Part shown: one piece after another, positions 18,492 to 27,803 of the stretch
How positions within the stretch are numbered: position 1 is the first letter of the stretch
Layout of the letters: every line of letters starts with the position of its first letter
Assembly (NCBI GenBank): GCA_943368475.1
Contig: CALRLF020000002.1
Coordinates: 62,001-126,000, forward strand
Source of the DNA: UBA1930 sp943368475
GTDB taxonomy: Bacteria > Bacteroidota > Bacteroidia > Chitinophagales > Chitinophagaceae
Direction: 5' to 3'
Length of the DNA: 64,000 nucleotides
Notes under the pieces: generated by a model
Told to the model about the DNA's origin: nothing
The model's database searches: none
Seen by the model: the letters and a program-made list of their open reading frames with translations, nothing else
Position numbers and translations under genes: made by a program

Positions 18492-19547
18492 ATGAAAGTT
18501 GTTTTAATAAATGATCAATTAAATGCTGGTGGAGCTGAAAAGGTATTAATATATATTGCCAACTTATTGTACAAGAATAAAGTAGATGTTTCAGTTGTTT
18601 TATTATTAGATAAATCGGTTTTAGACAATCAAATTAATGCCAATATACCGGTTCATTATTTAAACAGAAAGTCTCGATTCGATATGGAAGCTTTTCGTAA
18701 ATTGAAACAATTTGTACAGTATGCTGATATTGTTCATATTCATTCTCGATATAATCTTAGGTATTATATGATGGGTAAACTTTTACTATCAATTAATAAA
18801 CCTAAAATTTTCTTTCATGAGCATGTACCAAGTTTTCAATTAGATTTTTTTACTAAACTTTTATTAAGAAAGGTAGGTGCTTATGTTGCGGTACAAGATA
18901 AAATGAGAGAATGGGCCGTAACTAATAAAACAGTGGTAGCTTCCAAAGCTTTTTATTTAGCAAACACTGTAAGTGCTCCAGAAAGCCTAGCGTTAACAAC
19001 TACAAATAATAATGCTGGGAAAATATTGATGGTTGCTAATTTCAGAGAAATTAAAAATCAACTTTTTGCTATTTCATTACTAGAAGCTTTGCCTAATGAG
19101 TATTCATTAGACCTTTATGGAACTGTAGACGAAATAGACTACTATGAGAAGATTGAAGCAACTATTCGATCCAAATCTTTAAAAAATCGAGTTAGGGTTG
19201 TAAAAGGGGTAACTAATATGTACGAACAATTGAGCAACTACAAATTAGCTATTCATACTGCATATGGCGAAACAGGTCCTTTGGTTTTAGTAGAATATCT
19301 ATATGCAGGATTACCTTTTATAACTTACAATACTGGCGATGTTGTAAATATACTTAACCAATATTTGCCAGAGTTTATTATCAGCAATTTCAATATTGAT
19401 GAATGGATAAAAAAAATTAAAGCATTTAATCAAAAGGAGAATTTCGGTGATGAAAAAATTATAATGAAGGGAGTAATCGAAAAACATTTTTCAGAGTCGG
19501 CTTATTTAAATCAGTTGACATTTATTTACAAGCAGCTTTTGTCTTAA
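18492..19547 (+). CDS. GT-B glycosyltransferase (family 4-like)
   Basis: The 351-residue protein begins KVVLINDQLNAGGAEKVLI, the AGGAE loop being typical of GT4/GT1 group proteins. The donor half begins near ILMVANFREIKNQ and has DLYGTVDEIDYYEKI. Instead of a canonical E-x7-E it carries YGETGPLVLVEYLYAGLPF (E-x7-E: E in GET and E in VEY), which keeps the spacing. It follows the preceding gene by 21 bases. It is shorter than the other GT4 proteins here but looks intact. Confidence 0.8.
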   Translation: MKVVLINDQLNAGGAEKVLIYIANLLYKNKVDVSVVLLLDKSVLDNQINANIPVHYLNRKSRFDMEAFRKLKQFVQYADIVHIHSRYNLRYYMMGKLLLSINKPKIFFHEHVPSFQLDFFTKLLLRKVGAYVAVQDKMREWAVTNKTVVASKAFYLANTVSAPESLALTTTNNNAGKILMVANFREIKNQLFAISLLEALPNEYSLDLYGTVDEIDYYEKIEATIRSKSLKNRVRVVKGVTNMYEQLSNYKLAIHTAYGETGPLVLVEYLYAGLPFITYNTGDVVNILNQYLPEFIISNFNIDEWIKKIKAFNQKENFGDEKIIMKGVIEKHFSESAYLNQLTFIYKQLLS

Positions 19548-19551
19548 TGGT

Positions 19552-20883
19552 ATGAGTGGAGTTTATCAAGATAAAATGTTGGTTAAGTATTCAATTGCCT
19601 TATTAGTTGGGTTGATTGTGGGCTTTAAAATTATTCCTCCAGTAGGAAGTGCAATAATTTTCTTAGGTCTAATTGTTGCATGCGGAATTTACATGCTGCA
19701 AAATAATGTAGTTAAAGTTTTTTTACTGCTACCATATATTGTATATAGTGAAATTTTCATGAGAGGTCATGCAAGATCTTTTTTACCTTATTTAAGTGTT
19801 CAGTATCTCTTTATTATTGGGTTCTCAATTTTAATAGTAAAGTCAAATTTTAAAAAGGAAGACTTCCACTTTAAGCCTATTGGTATTTTAATTTTATTTT
19901 TTTTACTAGAGGTTTTAAATGGTTTTTTTTCAGAAAAGGCAATTATTACACGAGCTATTCAATCTAACACACTTGCCTTACTCTTGCCTGCTATATGGGC
20001 ATCTTTCTATAAGTTTTCGCCAACAATGATCAATAAGTTAATGGATAATATTCGATTAGCTACTATATTCTTGGCAGGTATTGTATTAGTAGCACATTTG
20101 CAAGGTAAAATTGATTATGGAGGAGTATCAAGTTCTGAAGCCAGTAATAGTTTAGCTCCTGTTCAATTAAGCGGTTATTTAGGAACTGGTTGTTCGTTAT
20201 TTTTAATATCTATTTTCAATACGTTTGATAAACGATCTAAATTAATTCAAAGTATAGTTTTTGTACTAATTGTTACATTAATGGTGCTCACTTTTTCTCG
20301 TGGTGGGGTTTACTTTTTAGCATTTGTAACACTACTCTACATGATGTTCAACAGAACAAATTTTGGAGCTTATTTTAAATTCCTAATTTTTATTCCTATT
20401 GGATTAATCATTTATAATTTTGTTGTAGATGAAACAGGAGGTAAAATTATTGATAGGTATAAAGCCAAAGGTGCATCTAATAGAGAAGAGTTGGTTTTAA
20501 TTGGTTTATACATTTTTTCTGAAAATCCTGTAATAGGAATTGGAACAGGAAACTATAATACCTACATTAAGAAAAATAGGTTATTCACTGTAGAATCTGG
20601 TGTGCATAATGAATTCATAAGAGCCGCTGCTGAACACGGTATTATTGGGATCCTACTATATTGGGGATTTTTCATAGCATTACTAGTTACCATTTTGCGG
20701 CGACCCAAACCAGCAAAAGATTTTGGAATGTATTTTTTGGTATTATTTTTTTTAATAACTATTCACAATGGGCTTAAAATTTCTATACAGCCGTTTATAT
20801 TGATATTGGCTATTGCTATAGTTCCTATTTCTAGTCAGTCTAAAAAAATATTGAATGTTTCTGCAAAGCAACTCAAAGCCTAA
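19552..20883 (+). CDS. O-antigen ligase/polymerase family membrane protein (Wzy or WaaL-like)
   Basis: The protein has 443 residues and about ten to twelve hydrophobic segments. A larger periplasmic loop sits before the C-terminal helices, and VESGVHNEFIRAAAEHGIIG is the Wzy_C/O-antigen ligase motif with the conserved His. Members either polymerise repeat units (Wzy) or ligate finished glycan to lipid A core (WaaL). Presence beside an ABC exporter favours a ligase, because ABC-dependent glycans are polymerised inside the cell. No Wzx flippase is visible in the window. The functional choice is therefore inference. Its end overlaps the GNAT gene by 29 bases. Confidence 0.78.
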   Translation: MSGVYQDKMLVKYSIALLVGLIVGFKIIPPVGSAIIFLGLIVACGIYMLQNNVVKVFLLLPYIVYSEIFMRGHARSFLPYLSVQYLFIIGFSILIVKSNFKKEDFHFKPIGILILFFLLEVLNGFFSEKAIITRAIQSNTLALLLPAIWASFYKFSPTMINKLMDNIRLATIFLAGIVLVAHLQGKIDYGGVSSSEASNSLAPVQLSGYLGTGCSLFLISIFNTFDKRSKLIQSIVFVLIVTLMVLTFSRGGVYFLAFVTLLYMMFNRTNFGAYFKFLIFIPIGLIIYNFVVDETGGKIIDRYKAKGASNREELVLIGLYIFSENPVIGIGTGNYNTYIKKNRLFTVESGVHNEFIRAAAEHGIIGILLYWGFFIALLVTILRRPKPAKDFGMYFLVLFFLITIHNGLKISIQPFILILAIAIVPISSQSKKILNVSAKQLKA

Positions 20884-21493
20884 AGACTTAGAAGACATTG
20901 CAATTTGTCAAATGCTGTGTTTTCCAAGTTCGTTCAATACGAAACTGGGAAAATCATTTGTTGTAAAAACATTACAATGGTTTTTGCAAACCGATAAGCG
21001 ATTTCTTTTTCATGTAGTTCATAATGATGAAGTAGTAGGTTTTTGTGGTGGTTTTACACCACAATTTTATGGCGATGGAAGCAGCAGCGGAATGCTGCAA
21101 TTTGCATTTAAAGAAGCGGTAATGGGTGTTATTAAAAAACCATGGCTGTTTTTTAATAAAGAACTAAGAGCTTACTATCCATTTATAATTAGGAATATTA
21201 AAAAGAAACTTGGGCTAAGAAAAACCAATGCAGCAACACAGCAACCAAAAAATTTTGTATTTGTATCAACTGTTGGTTTGGTTGTAATTGGTGTACATCC
21301 TTCACATAGAGGAAAAGGTGTTTTTGAAATGCTGATGAACGAGTTTGAAAAGAAATCAATGGATTTAAGTATTCAAACCTGTATGTTATCAGTGAGAGCT
21401 AATAATGCAAGAGCTATAGCTGCTTATAAAAAAATGGGATGGTTGGTAAAAGAAAATCAAGTAAGTTCAATTGTAATGTCGAAAGAGATTTAA
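20855..21493 (+). CDS. GNAT-family acyltransferase
   Basis: The 212-residue protein has the GNAT acetyl-CoA region VSTVGLVVIGVHPSHRGKGVFEMLM, with the R/Q-x-x-G-x-G/A pyrophosphate loop present as HRGKGV. It also has SVRANNARAIAAYKKMGW, the C-terminal strand-helix found in the family. About 45 residues between VGFCGGF and VSTVGL form an insertion that mentions no known domain. The start overlaps the ligase gene by 29 bases, and the CapK-like gene follows 8 bases later. Position suggests acylation of an amino sugar in the glycan. RimI-type protein acetylation is the alternative. Confidence 0.72.
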   Translation: MFLQSNSKPKDLEDIAICQMLCFPSSFNTKLGKSFVVKTLQWFLQTDKRFLFHVVHNDEVVGFCGGFTPQFYGDGSSSGMLQFAFKEAVMGVIKKPWLFFNKELRAYYPFIIRNIKKKLGLRKTNAATQQPKNFVFVSTVGLVVIGVHPSHRGKGVFEMLMNEFEKKSMDLSIQTCMLSVRANNARAIAAYKKMGWLVKENQVSSIVMSKEI

Positions 21494-21501
21494 ACTTATA
21501 A

Positions 21502-22896
21502 ATGTCATTATTCAATTCGATATATAATCATAGTCCGTTAGTTGTACAGAACCTGATGGTTTCGACCTATGGATATGCTTGGAAGAAGAGAAGATTTGGT
21601 GGGATTTTTGAAGCTGAACTAATACAAGCAAAAGAACGAGAAAGTTTTTCTGTTGAACAATGGAATAGTTATCAGCAACAGCAATTGAATAAAACGTTAC
21701 TGCATGCTTTTAACAATGTTCCATTTTATAAAAAGCATTTTACCGATGCTGGGTTCAAAGAAAGTGAAATAGCTAAAATTGATTTATCAACTTTACAAAA
21801 CCTTCCAGTACTTTCTAAAGAAATGCTTAGAGCAAATGGTGAAACTTTATTATTGGCTCATCAAAGAGAAAAGAATGGAAGTTTTTTTGCAAGCAGTGGA
21901 AGTACTGGTACCCCAACAAAAATTTTATATTCACATGCAATGCATCAACGCTGGAGTGCATTGTTCGAAGCTAGAATTAGGCATTGGGCAGGTGTAGATA
22001 GATTTACGTCAAGAGGTATGATTGGAGGAAGAAGAGTGTTGCCTGATGCAGCAAATAACCCTCCTTTCTACAGATACAATTGTTTTGAAAAGCAATTGTA
22101 TTTTTCAGCATATCATATAAGCAAAACAAATGCAGCAAATTATGTTTATGGCATCAATAAATATGGTGTACAATACATGACTGGTTATGCCATGAGCAAC
22201 TTTTTTTTAGCTAGATTTATTGTTGAAAATAATTTGCAGGTTAACCCATTAAAAGCGGTAGTTACCAGTAGTGAAAAGTTAACGCCTGAAATGAGACAAA
22301 TGTTTTCTAAAGCTTACAACTGTAAAACCTTAGATGGTTGGAGTGGTGTAGAATCTTGTGCATTGGTGAGTGAGTGTGAGCATGGAAGCTTACATATTAG
22401 TCCTGATGCTGGTATTATAGAACTCTTGAATGATAATCTACAACCTGTTGGTTTTAATGAAGTAGGTAATGTGTATTGTACAGGATTTTTAAATTATGAT
22501 CAACCACTTATTCGTTATGCAATTGGTGATAGCATGGTATTGAGTGATAAAAATTGCTCATGTAAAAGAGCTATGCCAGTAATTAAAGAAATTGCAGGAA
22601 GGGTAGAAGATGTTGTAATTGGAAATGATGGTAGAGAAATGGTGCGTTTTCATGGAGTTTTTAATGGATTGAGTACTGTAGCACAAGCTCAAGTTATACA
22701 AAATACAATAGGTGAAATTCTAATTAAAATTGTACCAGTTAGTAGCTCAGTTTCTGATGAAGAAAAACAATTGATGAAGGATAGAATTATCAGCCAGTTG
22801 GGAGATATGAAAATAGAATTCGAAGAGGTTAATCATATTGCATTAACTGCGAATGGAAAATTTAAAGCTGTTGTATCAACAGTTAAAAGAAAGTAA
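21502..22896 (+). CDS. CapK/PaaK-like adenylate-forming enzyme in the polysaccharide locus
   Basis: The 464-residue protein belongs to the phenylacetate-CoA ligase (PaaK)/CapK group. Visible motifs are the phosphate loop SSGSTGTPTK (131-140), GWSGVES, RYAIGDSMVLSD with the ribose-binding Asp, GRVEDVVIGNDG and a C-terminal NGKFKAV with the catalytic Lys. All adenylation motifs look intact, so it should activate a carboxylic acid with ATP. CapK homologues recur in capsule loci but their substrate is generally unclear. Beside a GNAT and sugar aminotransferases, a plausible job is to supply an acyl or aminoacyl group for an amino sugar. That is inference. Confidence 0.78.
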   Translation: MSLFNSIYNHSPLVVQNLMVSTYGYAWKKRRFGGIFEAELIQAKERESFSVEQWNSYQQQQLNKTLLHAFNNVPFYKKHFTDAGFKESEIAKIDLSTLQNLPVLSKEMLRANGETLLLAHQREKNGSFFASSGSTGTPTKILYSHAMHQRWSALFEARIRHWAGVDRFTSRGMIGGRRVLPDAANNPPFYRYNCFEKQLYFSAYHISKTNAANYVYGINKYGVQYMTGYAMSNFFLARFIVENNLQVNPLKAVVTSSEKLTPEMRQMFSKAYNCKTLDGWSGVESCALVSECEHGSLHISPDAGIIELLNDNLQPVGFNEVGNVYCTGFLNYDQPLIRYAIGDSMVLSDKNCSCKRAMPVIKEIAGRVEDVVIGNDGREMVRFHGVFNGLSTVAQAQVIQNTIGEILIKIVPVSSSVSDEEKQLMKDRIISQLGDMKIEFEEVNHIALTANGKFKAVVSTVKRK

Positions 22897-22906
22897 TAAG
22901 TGTAGA

Positions 22907-23953
22907 ATGCCTTTCAAGAAGAATAAAAAAATATTAATTACTGGGTTATTTATTAGCCCCCAAAATGTTCATTCAATATATAGAACAGCTGCAGATCAAT
23001 TGGCAGAGATATTAATTGAAAATAAATTTGAAGTAATTAAGACATCTACTATTGTAAATAAATATTGGAGAGCATTTGATATTTTATCAACTATTCTTTT
23101 TAATTATTGGACTTACAATATTGCAATTGTACCTTATTATGGAAGTTCTAATGCTTACATTATCGAAAATTGGAGTACTAAACTATTAAAGCTTTTAGGC
23201 AAAAAAATTATACTGGTTGTACATGGTGGAGGTTTGCCTGCAAGGCTAGCTAAAAACTCAGCCAAATACTTGGCTGTTTTAAACAGAGTAGATCAGGTTG
23301 TATGTCCATCACCTTATTTACAGTTTGAAATTAATAAATATGGAGTAAAAAGTATGGTAATTGAAAATGTATTAAAGCTATCTGATTATCAATTTCATTT
23401 TAAAAATAAATTTAGACCCAATATTTTTTGGATGAGAACATTTGAGGATGTTTATCATCCATTAATGGCTGTTCAAGTTTTTGCAAAAGTGAAAACAGTT
23501 TTTCCAGAAGCCAAAATGATTATGGCAGGAGGCGATGCTGGTATGTTAGCACAAACAAAAGATGCTGCTAAAGCTATGGGTGTATTTGAGAGTATTAATT
23601 TCCCTGGATATATAAGTAACGAACAAAAAAATTTACTTGCAACTGAATACGATATTTATATCTGCACCAATAAAATAGATAATGCACCTGTAACACTTGT
23701 AGAAATGATGACCTTAGGATTGCCTATTGTCTCTGTAAATTCTGGAGGTATTCCATTTATGATAGAAAATAAGCTAAATGGCCTATTAGTAGAATTTGAT
23801 GACGCAAGTGCTATGGCAGATGCAATAACTGAAATAATAAAAAATCCATTATTGGGGAAATTATTAGTACAAAATGGGTTAGTTACTGCTAAGAAATATG
23901 GAGCGGAAACTGTTTTAAACAAATGGACTACTCTATTTAATAAACTGAAATAA
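22907..23953 (+). CDS. Family 4 glycosyltransferase
   Basis: I place the start at ATG 22907 (MPFKKNKKILITGLFI), ten bases after the preceding stop. An in-frame ATG at 22853 would sit inside the adenylating-enzyme gene and add residues unlike a GT4 start. The 348-residue protein has VVHGGGLPARLAKN in the acceptor half. In the donor half it has FWMRTFEDVYHPLMAVQVF, MIMAGGDAGMLAQ and TNKIDNAPVTLVEMMTLGLPIV, the last holding the GT4 acidic region in reduced form. It is a retaining nucleotide-sugar transferase by family; the donor is unknown. Confidence 0.82.
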   Translation: MPFKKNKKILITGLFISPQNVHSIYRTAADQLAEILIENKFEVIKTSTIVNKYWRAFDILSTILFNYWTYNIAIVPYYGSSNAYIIENWSTKLLKLLGKKIILVVHGGGLPARLAKNSAKYLAVLNRVDQVVCPSPYLQFEINKYGVKSMVIENVLKLSDYQFHFKNKFRPNIFWMRTFEDVYHPLMAVQVFAKVKTVFPEAKMIMAGGDAGMLAQTKDAAKAMGVFESINFPGYISNEQKNLLATEYDIYICTNKIDNAPVTLVEMMTLGLPIVSVNSGGIPFMIENKLNGLLVEFDDASAMADAITEIIKNPLLGKLLVQNGLVTAKKYGAETVLNKWTTLFNKLK

Positions 23954-23958
23954 ATATT

Positions 23959-24975
23959 ATGAATAAAATAAAATTTGCAATAGTGGGTTGTGGTAGAATT
24001 GCTCAACGCCATGCAGAACATATACATACTTATGGAGAGTTGGTAGCAGTTTGTGATACTGTTGCCGATAAGGCAAATGCACTAGCTACAAAGTATGCAG
24101 CAAAAGCATATTCCTCAATCGATGAAATGTTGCAAAATGAAAAAGCAATAGATGTAGTTGCTGTTTGTACACCAAATGGGTTGCATGCCGAACATGGGAT
24201 TAAAATTTTAAAATCTGGATTTCATGCAATTATCGAAAAGCCTATGGCATTGTCTGTTTACGATTGTGGCGAAATGATTAAAACTGCAGAAAAGTATAAC
24301 AAACGTTTATTTGCGATTAAACAAAATAGATTTAATCCACCAGTGGCAGCTGTAAAGCAAGCAATTGAGGATGGAAGATTCGGTAAAATTTATAGTGTTC
24401 AATTAAGTTGCTTTTGGAACAGAAATAAAGATTATTATGAAAACTCATGGAAAGGAACACAAGATTTAGACGGAGGAACTTTATTTACACAGTTCAGTCA
24501 CTTTGTAGATTTATTGTATTGGCTAATTGGTGATGTAAGAAGAGCATTTGCTTTAACCAACAATTTTGCACATAAAGAAATTATAGATTTTGAAGATACA
24601 GGTGCAATAGTATTAGAGTTTTACAATGGTGCCATTGGTACTATTAATTACACTGTTAATAGCTACAATAAAAATATGGAAGGTTCTTTAACAATTTTTG
24701 CTGAAAAAGGAACTGTAAAAATTGGTGGACAATATTTGAACGAATTGGAATATCAAAATATCGAAGGTTTTGAGTTTAAAGATTTGCCTGAAGGGAAAGG
24801 GCCTAATAATTATGGTAATTATGTTGGTTCAATGAGCAATCATGATAAAATTTATCAAAATTTAATTGATGTGCTACAAAAAGGCGATTCTATTGCAACC
24901 AATTCTTTTGAGGCATTAAAAACAGTAGAAATTATTGATAAAATTTATCAATCAGCTAAACAATTAAACAACTAA
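23959..24975 (+). CDS. Gfo/Idh/MocA oxidoreductase, WlbA/WbpB-like
   Basis: The 338-residue protein has an N-terminal Rossmann domain (IVGCGRIAQRHAEHI, 8-22) and the EKP signature (93-95). AIKQNRFNPPVAAVKQAI follows, and DGGTLFTQFSHFVDLLYWL supplies the substrate-side His. KQNRFNPP after EKP is the pattern of WlbA/WbpB, the 3-dehydrogenases that oxidise UDP-N-acetylglucosaminuronic acid. The next two genes are the matching N-acetyltransferase and aminotransferase. The stop overlaps the next ATG by one base. Supply of the uronic acid needs a WbpA-type UDP-GlcNAc 6-dehydrogenase, which is not in the window. Confidence 0.82.
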   Translation: MNKIKFAIVGCGRIAQRHAEHIHTYGELVAVCDTVADKANALATKYAAKAYSSIDEMLQNEKAIDVVAVCTPNGLHAEHGIKILKSGFHAIIEKPMALSVYDCGEMIKTAEKYNKRLFAIKQNRFNPPVAAVKQAIEDGRFGKIYSVQLSCFWNRNKDYYENSWKGTQDLDGGTLFTQFSHFVDLLYWLIGDVRRAFALTNNFAHKEIIDFEDTGAIVLEFYNGAIGTINYTVNSYNKNMEGSLTIFAEKGTVKIGGQYLNELEYQNIEGFEFKDLPEGKGPNNYGNYVGSMSNHDKIYQNLIDVLQKGDSIATNSFEALKTVEIIDKIYQSAKQLNN

Positions 24976-25439
24976 TGCAAGAGCCAATAATGTATAAAGC
25001 CCAAATTCGTAATGTAAAATTTGGGGTAAATATAAAAGTCGTTGAGCCCTGTAATTTGTATGATTGCTCAATTGGCGATAATTCATTTATTGGTCCATTT
25101 GTAGAGATTCAGAAAGATGTTATTATTGGGCAAAATACCAAAGTACAATCACACACATTTGTTTGCGAACTCGTAACAATTGGTGATAATTGTTTTATTG
25201 GACATGGAGTAATGTTTATAAATGATTTGTTCGAAAAAGGTAAGCCAGCAGGTGGCAATAAACAATATTGGAAAGAAACATTAGTAGGAAATAATGTTTC
25301 AATTGGTAGCAATGCAACCATATTACCAGTTTCTATTTGTGATAATGTTGTAATAGGAGCAGGTGCTGTTGTTACAAAAAATATTACTCAATCTGGTGTT
25401 TATGTTGGAAACCCAGCCAAATTAATTCGAACTTTATAA
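24975..25439 (+). CDS. Left-handed beta-helix N-acetyltransferase, WlbB/WbpD-like
   Basis: The 154-residue protein is built of hexapeptide repeats (IGDNSFIGPFVEIQ, IGQNTKV, IGDNCFIGHGVMFIND, VGNNVSIGSNATILP, IGAGAVVTKNI), which fold as a left-handed beta-helix. It ends VGNPAKLIR, the usual C-terminus. The loop NDLFEKGKPAGG holds acceptor-site residues typical of WlbB/WbpD. These enzymes acetylate the 3-amino group of UDP-GlcNAc3NA to give UDP-2,3-diacetamido-glucuronic acid. The flanking WlbA-like and DegT-family genes make that assignment stronger than for an isolated hexapeptide protein. Confidence 0.82.
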   Translation: MQEPIMYKAQIRNVKFGVNIKVVEPCNLYDCSIGDNSFIGPFVEIQKDVIIGQNTKVQSHTFVCELVTIGDNCFIGHGVMFINDLFEKGKPAGGNKQYWKETLVGNNVSIGSNATILPVSICDNVVIGAGAVVTKNITQSGVYVGNPAKLIRTL

Positions 25440-25477
25440 GATTTTGCCTTCATTTTCGTTATTGTAAAAAAATATAA

Positions 25478-26584
25478 ATGCAAATTCCTTTTGTCGATTT
25501 AAAAAAGCAATATCTATCTATACAACAAAGCATTGATACTGCTATAAATAATGTAGTTAATGAAACTGCTTTTATTGGTGGTAAATATGTAAACCAATTT
25601 GAAAGCGATTTTGCTAATTTTTATGGTGTTAAACATTGCATTAGTTGTGCTAATGGAACGGATTCTTTATACATTTTAATGAAAATGCTGGGTATTGGTG
25701 CAGGAGATGAAGTAATAACTGTTGCCAATAGTTGGATTAGCAGTAGTGAAACCATTACACAAGCTGGGGCTACACCTGTTTTTGTTGATATCGATCCTGC
25801 TTACTATTCAATTGATGAAAATAAAATAGAAGCGGTAATCACTAACAATACAAAAGCTATTATTCTTGTTCATTTACATGGGCAAATGAGTAATATAGAG
25901 GTTGTAGATGCAATTTGTAAAAAGCATAATTTGTACTTGATAGAAGATTGTGCACAATCGCATTTAAGTGAGTACAAAGGTGTAAGAGCTGGTGTTACAG
26001 GCATTGCAGGCTCCTTTAGTTTTTATCCAGGAAAAAATTTAGGAGCATACGGTGATGCTGGTTGTATTATTACCAACGACGACGCTTTGGCCGAAAAGTG
26101 TAAAATGTTTGCAAGACACGGAGCATTAAAAAAACATCAACATCAAATAGAAGGAATTAACTCAAGATTAGATGGAATGCAAGCAGCAATTCTTGCTGCC
26201 AAGTTGCCTCACTTAACCAAGTGGACAGAGCAAAGAATTGCTAATGCAGCTTATTATACAAAGATATTATCAAGCATAGCTGATATTGAATTGCCAGTTA
26301 CACGTCCTAATTCAAAGCATAGTTTTCATTTGTATGTCATAAGAACTAAACAAAGAGAAGGATTAATTAATTTTTTAAAGGAAAAGGGAATAGAAACTGC
26401 TGTACATTATCCTGTTCCATTGCCTTTTATGGATGCCTATAAATATTTAAACTGTTCTCCTGAGAATTTTCCTGTGGTAGATGCTTTTAAAGATGAAATT
26501 CTTTCATTACCCATGTATCCAGAACTTACAGAAGAGCAAATGAATTATGTTGCTGATTGTATTAAATTATTTTTTGCAAAATGA
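25478..26584 (+). CDS. DegT/DnrJ/EryC1-family sugar aminotransferase, WlbC/WbpE-like
   Basis: The 368-residue PLP enzyme starts QIPFVDLKKQYLSIQ, the common start of WbpE/WlbC group proteins. CANGTDSLYILMKMLGIGAGDEV is the cofactor phosphate region, EDCAQSHLSEYKG carries the Asp pairing with the pyridine ring, and FSFYPGKNLGAYGDAG carries the Schiff-base Lys (residue 186). By family it would transaminate the 3-keto intermediate made by the WlbA-like enzyme, using glutamate. A 38-base gap separates it from the acetyltransferase, and it overlaps the next GT by four bases. Confidence 0.85.
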   Translation: MQIPFVDLKKQYLSIQQSIDTAINNVVNETAFIGGKYVNQFESDFANFYGVKHCISCANGTDSLYILMKMLGIGAGDEVITVANSWISSSETITQAGATPVFVDIDPAYYSIDENKIEAVITNNTKAIILVHLHGQMSNIEVVDAICKKHNLYLIEDCAQSHLSEYKGVRAGVTGIAGSFSFYPGKNLGAYGDAGCIITNDDALAEKCKMFARHGALKKHQHQIEGINSRLDGMQAAILAAKLPHLTKWTEQRIANAAYYTKILSSIADIELPVTRPNSKHSFHLYVIRTKQREGLINFLKEKGIETAVHYPVPLPFMDAYKYLNCSPENFPVVDAFKDEILSLPMYPELTEEQMNYVADCIKLFFAK

Positions 26585-27609
26585 TTCTAACAATTATTTG
26601 TCCAACCTATAACGAAGAGAAGTTTATTGAGCAAACAATTCAAAGTTTTCTTAATCAGCAATACCATTCCTTCGATTTAGAAGTTCTGATTTGTGATGGA
26701 ATGAGTACAGATAAAACCAGAGAAATTGTATCTATTTTTTCAAAAAAGGACGGTAGAATTAGATTGGTTGATAACCCCAAACGTAAAACGCCCTTTGCAT
26801 TTAATATTGGTTTAAAAGAAGCCAAAGGTGAGTATATTGCCATTTTAGGAGCACATACAAAATATGATTCTAATTATTTGCAAGCATGTTACGATGATTT
26901 AGTTAAAACAAATTCTATCGGCTGTTCTGGAAGGGTTATTACAGAAGCTGCAAACACATCTTTCGAGGCTAAACTTTGTGAAAGTATGATGCATAGTAGC
27001 TTTGGAGTTTCTTCTAATTCTTTCAGGGTTATGAAAGAAGGTTATGTTCATTCTGTAAATTTTCCTGTATTTCAAAAACAGGCATTATTAGATTTAGGAG
27101 GCTACAATGAAGTATTGATACGTAATCAAGATAATGATATGAATCAACGCTTACTCGATGCTGGTTATCAGTTGTATTGCACTTGGCAAACCAAATGTTA
27201 CTATCATCCGCCAGCTACCGTAAAAAAAACGCTGAAGTACGCATATACAAATGGTTTTTGGAATGCAATTAGTTTTTTTATTCATAAAAAAAGTATGCGA
27301 TTACATCACTTCATTCCATTTCTTTTTACATTAACCTTATCTGTTTTAGTAATTGCAGGTATGATTGAATTTATTTTTTTTCAAACAACATTTCTTTTGT
27401 TGTTATTCGTTGCAATTGTTCTTTTTCATTTAACAGTTGGGTTTGTAGCAGCTTTTTTTATAAAGTCTTCTTCTATCTTAAATGTGTTTTTTTTGCCTTT
27501 TGTTTTTTTAGGGTTTCATTTTAGTTATGGATGGGGAACGTTGAGAAGTTTTCTTATTAATAAAACGAAATTTACTCAACATAAAATTTTAAATACTTCA
27601 ACTGGATAA
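26581..27609 (+). CDS. ExoA-like family 2 glycosyltransferase with C-terminal membrane segments
   Basis: The 342-residue protein begins LTIICPTYNEEKFIEQTI, a GT-A start, and has VLICDGMSTDKTREI. IAILGAHTKYD sits at the usual DxD position in the form found in ExoA-like proteins, and IRNQDNDMNQRLLDAGY is the acceptor-side block. Two or three hydrophobic helices occupy about residues 245-320, so it is membrane bound. It starts in an ATGA overlap with the aminotransferase. A 194-base gap follows, which ends this packed run. Confidence 0.82.
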   Translation: MILTIICPTYNEEKFIEQTIQSFLNQQYHSFDLEVLICDGMSTDKTREIVSIFSKKDGRIRLVDNPKRKTPFAFNIGLKEAKGEYIAILGAHTKYDSNYLQACYDDLVKTNSIGCSGRVITEAANTSFEAKLCESMMHSSFGVSSNSFRVMKEGYVHSVNFPVFQKQALLDLGGYNEVLIRNQDNDMNQRLLDAGYQLYCTWQTKCYYHPPATVKKTLKYAYTNGFWNAISFFIHKKSMRLHHFIPFLFTLTLSVLVIAGMIEFIFFQTTFLLLLFVAIVLFHLTVGFVAAFFIKSSSILNVFFLPFVFLGFHFSYGWGTLRSFLINKTKFTQHKILNTSTG

Positions 27610-27803
27610 GAAAATAATATAATTTTTCCATGGTTATTAAAAGCAATATCCGTTCAAAATAAGTTATAAAATATTAATTTAAGTAATGTTTAAAAGTTTT
27701 ACTTTCTAAAATTGATTTGCACGATAATTATTCTTATTTATGCTTAATTTATCATTGGTTTTAAATCGAAGCCTAAATAATACAAAGAACAGCCTGAAAT
27801 AAC

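Noticed and set aside
23656..24027. Antisense frame of 123 residues over the GT4 and oxidoreductase genes
   Set aside because: It overlaps two solid genes on the other strand and has no recognisable domain.
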